A DNA stretch of 64,000 bases from Paenibacillus silvestris (GTDB lineage: Bacteria > Bacillota > Bacilli > Paenibacillales > NBRC-103111): NCBI RefSeq assembly GCF_009882985.1, contig NZ_WTUZ01000020.1, positions 681,353-745,352 on the forward strand, given 5' to 3'. Position 1 is the first letter of the stretch. Every line of letters begins with the position of its first letter. Made by a program: the position numbers and the translations under genes. The notes below the pieces were generated by a model. It saw only the letters and a program-made list of their open reading frames with translations. It searched no databases and was not told where the DNA came from. Positions 58,686 through 64,000 of the stretch are shown here, piece after piece.

Positions 58686-59675
58686 TTACATCGTCTGCGA
58701 AGCGGTGTTGCGTTCTTGCAGCAAATTTTGCAAATAAGACAGGCTCGTTAGGAACTGCCGCTGCTCATAGGCGATAATGTCTTCTTCCGGGGCATTTTTT
58801 TCAAAAGGTGTACGCCAATCTCCCGTTGGTCTGGCATTCCCCTGCGCGAACCGCAATAGATGGGCAAGCTGTGCCGCTGAACGCTGAGGGTATTCCTGCC
58901 AGTAATCCTCACAAAGCACCCTCGTGTGGCGCGCTTCGAGCGCTCCAAGCTCCATCGACATATTGACCTTCGGACAATATTCATCAAACACGTGAAGCAG
59001 CGCAGCGAAATCTACGGCGCCTTGGCCTAACGGAGAACGTACGAGACGATAGCCTTCATCACTCATATAGATCCAATAATCCTTCATGTGCACATGCTTA
59101 AGGTGCGGTCCGAGCTTCCTTGCAAAATCAACCGGTTCCTCCGCCGTCGCCAGCGGATTACCCGTATCCAGCGTAATGCCGAAGTGTGGCGAGCCGATCT
59201 CCCTACAGAGCCAGAGCAGCTCCTCGGAAGCCAAATCCTGATGATTCTCCACCGCCAGCACGACACCTGCCTGCTCTGCGGCTCTTGCAGCCTCTCCCAG
59301 CCCTGATAACACTTCCTGTAAAAATGACGACCATCGCCCTGCCATCCTGCGTCGATCGCCGCCAAAATCCGCGCCGCCCACAACCGTACGGACAGTTGGT
59401 GCGCCTAGTCTCCCAGCAGCTTCAATAGCTTCCTTGAGCGGTTTCGGATCATAGCCCCCTGAGGCCACGACGAGATACTGCCCTCTAGCCTTAGCTTGAC
59501 GCGTTAGCGCAGCTGCATCCTCTCCCTCAAGCAGCGACAACGGAAGCTCAATGCCTTGAAGCCCGTACTGGGTCGCCTGTTCAAGCAATTGAGACGCCGT
59601 AATACGCGGACGTGTCGAACGAGGATGGATGCCCATCATAAACGTAGTGCCGTATACAGCAAGACCAAGTTTCAT
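58686..59675 (-). CDS. Sugar phosphate isomerase/epimerase (TIM barrel)
   Basis: This 329-aa protein is of the AP-endonuclease-2/xylose-isomerase-like superfamily. Four metal-ligand blocks are in place: AVENHQDLAS, ITLDTGNPL, VHMKDYWIY and SMELGALEAR. It probably interconverts an aldose and ketose or epimerises a keto-sugar acid within the operon. It is longer than the isomerase at 11149 because of a C-terminal extension of about 40 residues. Confidence 0.9.
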   Translation of the reverse strand: MKLGLAVYGTTFMMGIHPRSTRPRITASQLLEQATQYGLQGIELPLSLLEGEDAAALTRQAKARGQYLVVASGGYDPKPLKEAIEAAGRLGAPTVRTVVGGADFGGDRRRMAGRWSSFLQEVLSGLGEAARAAEQAGVVLAVENHQDLASEELLWLCREIGSPHFGITLDTGNPLATAEEPVDFARKLGPHLKHVHMKDYWIYMSDEGYRLVRSPLGQGAVDFAALLHVFDEYCPKVNMSMELGALEARHTRVLCEDYWQEYPQRSAAQLAHLLRFAQGNARPTGDWRTPFEKNAPEEDIIAYEQRQFLTSLSYLQNLLQERNTASQTM

Positions 59676-59695
59676 CCGAACTCACCTTTTCCCTT

Positions 59696-60463
59696 CTATC
59701 TCGCCGTCCAACCACCATCAACAACCATCGATGCCCCTGTCATGAAGCTGGATGCCTCCGATGCCATATAAATAATAGCCCCAATGATCTCCTCAGGTCT
59801 GCCCCAACGTCCCAAAGCGATATTATCGATAAAAAAGCGGTTAGCTTCCGGATTATTCATCACAACCGTGTTCAATTCCGTCGCAATCGGCCCAGGACAA
59901 AGGGCATTCACTGTAATGTTATAAGGCGCCCATTCCAATGCGAGCACCTTCGTTAGCTGAATGAGTCCGCCTTTACTGGAGCAATAAGCGCCTCTTTCCG
60001 GCAGGGCGATGCTGCCCAGCATGGAGGACAGGTTGATGACCCTGCCGTAGCGCTGGCTTTTCATCGTTTTGGCGACGGCGCGGGCGCATAGATATGGCGC
60101 TTTTAAGTTCGTGTTCTGAACGAGATCCCAGCTCGCTTCATCAAAATCCTCAATCGGCTTCCGCACATTAATACCGGCATTGTTGATCAGAATATCAATC
60201 CGTCCAAACGCTTGAACGGAATCTGCAACCATCGCCTCAACCTGCTCGGCTATCGTGACATCCACAGCTAGGCCGAGCGCCCGTCTGCCGGTTGACTCGG
60301 CAATCGCGCGCGCAGCAACTTCCGCTTTCTCCTTCTCACGGCTCGTCACGATTACATCAGCCCCGGCTTCTGCCAACGCCTGAGCCATGACATAACCAAG
60401 CCCCCGTGTTCCGCCCGTAATTAAAGCAACACGGCCATCTAATTTGAATAGCTCCAAGCTCAT
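59696..60463 (-). CDS. SDR family oxidoreductase (gluconate 5-dehydrogenase-like)
   Basis: This 255-aa SDR has TGGTRGLGYVMAQ, NNAGINVRKPIEDFDEASWD, NLSSMLGSIALPERG, YCSSK and GASMVVDGGWTAR. The pattern is like gluconate 5-dehydrogenase/2-deoxygluconate 3-dehydrogenase enzymes. Its start overlaps the alcohol dehydrogenase gene by four bases (ATGA), so the two are translationally coupled. Confidence 0.93.
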   Translation of the reverse strand: MSLELFKLDGRVALITGGTRGLGYVMAQALAEAGADVIVTSREKEKAEVAARAIAESTGRRALGLAVDVTIAEQVEAMVADSVQAFGRIDILINNAGINVRKPIEDFDEASWDLVQNTNLKAPYLCARAVAKTMKSQRYGRVINLSSMLGSIALPERGAYCSSKGGLIQLTKVLALEWAPYNITVNALCPGPIATELNTVVMNNPEANRFFIDNIALGRWGRPEEIIGAIIYMASEASSFMTGASMVVDGGWTAR

Positions 60464-61503
60464 TGAACAAACTCCCCCTTCTCATCTAGCGTTAATAGGA
60501 TCTTCGCGATCTTCCCTGGGTTCTTGATAAGCATCTCAAAGCAGGCACTTCCGCTTTCAAGCGGAGCAAGCTTCGTCCACGGCGACAAGTTGACGCGACC
60601 TTCGCTAATCCACTGAAGCGCTGTCTCAAAGTCATCCGAATGGTAGGCGAAAGCCCCCGTCATCTGAATCTCGCTGCGAATAATTGTATTAATCGGGAGA
60701 CGGCTTGCTTCCTCGTGCAGACCTGTGAAAATGACCCTTCCCCCCGGCCGCACCGACTCCACGCAAGTTTGGCGTGTCAACTCCATGCCGACAGCATCAA
60801 TAGCCGCGTCGAAGGACTGCCCATCCACAAGGCTGCTTACCCGAGTTACGGTTATAGCTCCCAGTTCCTTCGCTATCTCGAGTCGTTGCTCATTGATATC
60901 GACGACTACGATCTGCTGCAAGCCGTACACCTTGGCAGCCTGTAGAGCCAGCAGACCGATTGGCCCCGCTCCCATAATCAGGAGACGATCTGTCGGCAGC
61001 GGTCTGAGCAGCTTGCAAATATGTACCGCACAGGCGAATGGTTCCGCGAAAGCGCCTTCATCAAAAGAAACGTGATCGTCCAGCCGGTACACGTTCTTCT
61101 CCGCAATCGCTACATATTCAGCGAATGCTCCAGGGCGGTGCGCCCCAATTAATTGGCGCTCCGGGCACAGCTGCGCTGCCCCTGTCGTGCAGGCGCGGCA
61201 GCGACCGCACGACACGAGCGGGTTCGCCGTCACGCGATCTCCTCGGCGGAATCGTGTCCTTGAGGACTCGTTCCCATCCCCGCCGTTCCCGCCATTCCCG
61301 ACTTCCTCCACGACGCCGGAGAACTCATGCCCCATAATAAGAGGCGGTTTACGGAGCGAATTATGTCCCAAGTAGCCGCTTAATTCAGAGCCGCAAATGC
61401 CCACCCGCTCCACACGAATCAGTACCTCATCCGGCCCAGGGATTGGCTTAGCCACCTCCCTTATCTGCATGGTGCTGGGCCCTTCATAGACCAAAGCTTT
61501 CAT
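60460..61503 (-). CDS. Zinc-dependent sugar-alcohol/hexonate dehydrogenase (MDR)
   Basis: This 347-aa medium-chain dehydrogenase has the catalytic zinc site GICGSE...MGHEFSG and the structural zinc site CGRCRACTTGAAQLC. The cofactor motif is GAGPIGLLALQAAKVYG. It resembles galactitol/L-idonate/threonine dehydrogenases. A Gly/Asn-rich insertion (GNGGNGGDGNESS, residues about 69-81) sits between the catalytic block and RRGDRV. It is unusual for the family and looks like a simple-repeat expansion in a surface loop. Confidence 0.92.
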   Translation of the reverse strand: MKALVYEGPSTMQIREVAKPIPGPDEVLIRVERVGICGSELSGYLGHNSLRKPPLIMGHEFSGVVEEVGNGGNGGDGNESSRTRFRRGDRVTANPLVSCGRCRACTTGAAQLCPERQLIGAHRPGAFAEYVAIAEKNVYRLDDHVSFDEGAFAEPFACAVHICKLLRPLPTDRLLIMGAGPIGLLALQAAKVYGLQQIVVVDINEQRLEIAKELGAITVTRVSSLVDGQSFDAAIDAVGMELTRQTCVESVRPGGRVIFTGLHEEASRLPINTIIRSEIQMTGAFAYHSDDFETALQWISEGRVNLSPWTKLAPLESGSACFEMLIKNPGKIAKILLTLDEKGEFVQ

Positions 61504-61543
61504 GCGCTAACCTCCTTCTGGCAACATACTTCGCTTCGCTCAT

Positions 61544-62689
61544 TCAATGCTTCTCACGCTTTTCCCAGCCTTGCTTGAACAAAGGCAGCCAGTGGCCTGG
61601 ATCATACGGATGCTTCGCAATCTCTTCAAGGTTAAGATCTATGCCCAGACCAGCACCCTCTGGCGGAAGCAGATAGCCGCGATCAACTTTGAGTGGCGGT
61701 GTAAGCAGCTGCTCTTCCCACGGCTCATTAAACTCGTCAAAAATTTCATGGATGAAGAAATTCGGCGTAGCCATATTCAAATGTGCGCACACCACGGAGC
61801 AGATTGGACCTTGTGCGCTATGCGGCGCCGTAACACCACCATGCGCATGTACCATTCCGCATATTTGCTTCGAAGCGGAGATGCCGAGATATTGCGGCTC
61901 CAGTTGAATGATATGCACCGCGTCATGTTTCAGCAGCTCAGCGAACTGCTCGCGGTTGTAGTAATCCTCTCCACAAGCAATGGGCACGGGACTCCGCTTG
62001 GCCACCTCGACCATGGAGGAGATTCGCTGCGGAGGCACTGGCGCTTCGAACCAGGTAGGCTCATAAGGCAGCATTGCCTCTGCGAATTGAAGAGCTGTAT
62101 GCACACTAAAGCGGTTATGTCCTTCAATGAGGAGATCAACGTCAGGACCTACCGCTTCGCGAACCGCCGCGACAATCTCAAGTCCAATCCGGAAATCCTT
62201 CCTTTCTACAGTGCGCCATGCATTGCCAAAAGGATCAAATTTTAACGCGGTATAACCTCTAGCGACGACGTCCTTGGCTTTCTCGTGAAAGCTTTGCGGA
62301 TCACGCGGGCCTCGATACCACCCGTTGGCGTAGCAGCGCAGCTTTTCGTGACATTTGCCGCCCAATAGCTTATACAGCGGCAGTCCCGCCTCTTTGCCGA
62401 TAATATCCCAGCAAGCGGTTTCAATTGCAGCCAGTGCTGAGCCCTGGATTTGACCGCCATCCGAATACACATCACGCGTCATTTTTAATGCGATGGTTTC
62501 CACATCATGAACGTCCATCCCGATATACAGGTGCTTCAGCTCATGAATCGCCGCTTCTACCGTTTTGGCAAACCCATTCAGGGTTCCTTCACCGATGCCA
62601 TAAAGGCCTTCCTTCGTATGCAGTTTGACGAAAAGCCAATTTTTCCACGAGTTCCCGACGATGAATGTCTCCACATTGGTAATGATCAT
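61544..62689 (-). CDS. Mandelate racemase/enolase-superfamily sugar-acid dehydratase
   Basis: This protein of about 381 aa, counted from ATG 62689 (AAAGGA 11 bases upstream), has a frame open to 62755 without coding character. Metal ligands E189 (LLIEGHN), E215 (WFEAP) and E241 (CGEDYY), the K150/D152 pair in ALKFDPFG, and a catalytic His in APHSAQGP match the galactonate/gluconate dehydratase type. It is the first gene of the seven-gene operon running to the GH4 gene. D-galactonate dehydratase is a good guess, not proven. Confidence 0.9.
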   Translation of the reverse strand: MIITNVETFIVGNSWKNWLFVKLHTKEGLYGIGEGTLNGFAKTVEAAIHELKHLYIGMDVHDVETIALKMTRDVYSDGGQIQGSALAAIETACWDIIGKEAGLPLYKLLGGKCHEKLRCYANGWYRGPRDPQSFHEKAKDVVARGYTALKFDPFGNAWRTVERKDFRIGLEIVAAVREAVGPDVDLLIEGHNRFSVHTALQFAEAMLPYEPTWFEAPVPPQRISSMVEVAKRSPVPIACGEDYYNREQFAELLKHDAVHIIQLEPQYLGISASKQICGMVHAHGGVTAPHSAQGPICSVVCAHLNMATPNFFIHEIFDEFNEPWEEQLLTPPLKVDRGYLLPPEGAGLGIDLNLEEIAKHPYDPGHWLPLFKQGWEKREKH

Positions 62690-62902
62690 TGCGCAACCTG
62701 TCCTTTCACTTTCCATAATAGAGAAGTAACCGACATTACAAGCTTTCATATGCATTGTAACAAATCCAATTGCACGGATATTTGCCTAAAGGAGAAAACA
62801 TGTTGGACTTTTCCGATAAACGCCAAAGAAGAAGGTTGCTTGGTGTGCTAGCCTTCTCTGGGATTAATTATGAATTAATCAATTACTTATGTTGAAAAAA
62901 AA
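62690..62902. other. Gap holding the dehydratase operon promoter region
   Basis: No gene seen. GATTAATTATGAATTAATC (62862-62880) is a perfect odd palindrome 23 bp past the TetR stop codon and about 170 bp before the dehydratase start. It resembles the ATTAAT/ACTAATTAGT sequences of the TetR palindrome at 63447, so it might be a second, weaker site for the same repressor. Confidence 0.4.
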
Positions 62903-63421
62903 TTATTTCTTTATCATCAGATCTGGCATATCCAAGGCTAATGAAACATTGCACAGCATGCCTCGCGCCAAAAAGATCGTCGTACGCTCTTCAGCCTCTT
63001 GCAGTCCCGCCTGCTCAAAAGCTTGCATCACGAACTGCTTCACATCATTCATCCCCTGCTTCATCACAGCACGGATCGGTGCTTCCTGGATCGTCTGAGC
63101 CTGCATCTGCAGCAAAATTTCATTTCTGTGTGATTGCGTAATCTCTTCGTAGGCACGGATGAAACCGAACTCCAGAAACTCTGGCGAAGTCGTTTCCTTC
63201 ACATGCTCAAAAGCTTGGAGGATACGTTGCCATGAAAGTTCCAATGCGGCTTCCAGCAGCGACTCCTTAGTGAAGAAGCGATACACATACGGCTGTGAGA
63301 TAGCGGCACGTTCGGCAACTTGCGCAGTTGTAGCACGATAATAACCAAATTCGGCAAACACTTCGACAGCGGAATTAATAATATCATTGCGTCGATCAGA
63401 AGACGTTATCCCCTTAACCAT
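62903..63421 (-). CDS. TetR-family transcriptional repressor
   Basis: This 172-aa protein has an N-terminal TetR helix-turn-helix (NSAVEVFAEFGYYRATTAQVAERAAISQPYVYRFFTKESLLEAAL) followed by a short helical ligand domain. ATG 63421 has AAAGGAGG nine bases upstream. A perfect 40-bp palindrome ends 25 bp before the start... it is the probable autoregulatory operator. It lies downstream of a partial SDR gene and upstream of the dehydratase operon, all on the minus strand. Confidence 0.93.
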   Translation of the reverse strand: MVKGITSSDRRNDIINSAVEVFAEFGYYRATTAQVAERAAISQPYVYRFFTKESLLEAALELSWQRILQAFEHVKETTSPEFLEFGFIRAYEEITQSHRNEILLQMQAQTIQEAPIRAVMKQGMNDVKQFVMQAFEQAGLQEAEERTTIFLARGMLCNVSLALDMPDLMIKK

Positions 63422-63446
63422 TTGTCGCGGCCTCCTTTCATGTCAA

Positions 63447-63486
63447 AAAGACTAATTAGTGATTGGCCAATCACTAATTAGTCTTT
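63447..63486. promoter_or_regulatory. Perfect 40-bp palindrome, probable TetR operator
   Basis: Positions 63447-63466 are exactly complementary to 63467-63486, with GGCC at the centre. Each half contains ACTAATTAGT, which is itself palindromic, so two nested sites lie 20 bp apart. It lies just upstream of the TetR gene. On the minus strand it is followed by TTTTT, so it could also act as a terminator for the SDR gene. Confidence 0.8.
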
Positions 63487-63531
63487 AGTATAACCCATAT
63501 AGTTGTAGATCACAACTTTAACTTACTACTT

Positions 63532-64000
63532 TTACACCATTCCGCCGTTAACCCGAATCGTTTGACCCGTTATCCAACGTGATTCTTCGCTAGCCAAGAA
63601 CAGCACCACATCCGCGACATCTTCCGGTTCTCCCAAGCGTCCAAATGCGTTCGAATTCGCGGGGGCTTGAATCTGTTCCTCTGACTTACCTTTGGTGAAA
63701 AGCTCCGTATTTATTGGCCCTGGCGCTACCGTGTTGATCGTAATGCCTGCCGGTCCCAATTCTTTGGTGAGCTGGCGCGTAATTTGTTCTACAGCTCCCT
63801 TCGTGCTTGCGTAAGCACTATAGGTAGGATACATCATTCCAATAACGGACGTTGAGAAATTAATAATGCGGCCTCCTTTATTCATGTGCTTAAGCGCCTG
63901 CTGGATCGCAAAATAAGGGCCTTTTACATTGATGGCATACTGTATATCAAAGTCTTCTTCCGTCATAGCCGCTAGCGGCTTCGTGATCATAATGCCAGCG
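63532..64000 (-). CDS. SDR family oxidoreductase, 3' part only
   Basis: This is the last ~155 residues of a classical SDR that continues beyond the right edge. Visible parts are NAGIM at the edge (NNAG motif), INVKGPYFAIQQALKHM, the catalytic Ser in NFSTSVIGMMYPT, YASTK, and GQTIRVNGGMV at the end. The fold resembles 3-oxoacyl-ACP-reductase-like SDRs. It probably shares control with the TetR gene. Confidence 0.93.
   Translation of the reverse strand, partial: AGIMITKPLAAMTEEDFDIQYAINVKGPYFAIQQALKHMNKGGRIINFSTSVIGMMYPTYSAYASTKGAVEQITRQLTKELGPAGITINTVAPGPINTELFTKGKSEEQIQAPANSNAFGRLGEPEDVADVVLFLASEESRWITGQTIRVNGGMV

Noticed and set aside
63447..63486. 40-bp palindrome as a phage or plasmid attachment or resolution site
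   Set aside because: No integrase or recombinase nearby. Its position before a TetR gene makes an operator much more likely.
1..64000. CRISPR array, IS element, prophage, tRNA or rRNA
   Set aside because: No regularly spaced direct repeats with unique spacers, no transposase or integrase frame, and no tRNA or rRNA signatures were seen on either strand.

Overview
The window (about 50% GC) looks like a chromosomal segment of a spore-forming Paenibacillus-type Bacillota. The reasons are GerA/GerB/GerC germination proteins, many LplA/YtcQ-type sugar ABC systems run by membrane AraC or YesM/YesN regulators, strong AGGAGG ribosome sites with frequent GTG/TTG starts, and gene-free gaps full of short palindromic repeats. 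No IS element, phage, CRISPR, tRNA or rRNA was seen.

Layout. 0-10 kb: the start of a metallophosphoesterase, then a pectin/rhamnogalacturonan uptake locus like B. subtilis ytcPQ-ytdP-yteP-yteR: GH105 hydrolase, two permeases, two paralogous binding lipoproteins, and a divergent membrane AraC regulator. Paired direct repeats 19 bp apart lie upstream of both binding-protein genes. 10-18 kb: a TIM-barrel isomerase/Gfo-Idh oxidoreductase pair with a divergent AraC regulator, a DUF2935 protein, an AHSA1-type protein behind a structured 170-nt leader, and a phosphodiester glycosidase. 18-22 kb: a spore-germination locus in which gerB faces gerA-gerC. 22-33 kb: an ABC-F ATPase, a hybrid kinase with a REC-EAL phosphodiesterase and a divergent OmpR regulator, a divergent Ppx/GppA-like protein, and a quinone-oxidoreductase-like MDR protein.

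33-48 kb is a potassium island. A c-di-AMP (ydaO-type) riboswitch with a terminator heads a long minus-strand operon: two unrecognised proteins, a 28-aa membrane microprotein, kdpF (25 aa), kdpA, kdpB, kdpC, a sensor made of two tandem KdpD input modules, a separate histidine kinase, and kdpE. An RNase J gene follows, and a KimA-type K+ transporter lies nearby. The two microgenes are below usual gene-calling limits and were found by reading the sequence.

48-64 kb is a second carbohydrate locus: an AraC regulator, a YesM/YesN two-component pair, a binding protein with two permeases, a GH4 glycosidase, three SDR dehydrogenases, a TIM-barrel isomerase, a zinc alcohol dehydrogenase and an enolase-superfamily sugar-acid dehydratase, followed by a TetR regulator and a partial SDR. 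A cre site overlaps the binding-protein promoter, and a terminator hairpin separates the binding protein from its permeases. The YesM-type kinase has no canonical start codon at its ribosome site (AUC instead). A perfect 40-bp palindrome precedes the TetR gene. The likely joint job is import of a uronate- or galactonate-containing oligosaccharide, hydrolysis, then oxidation and dehydration; the exact substrate cannot be read from sequence.
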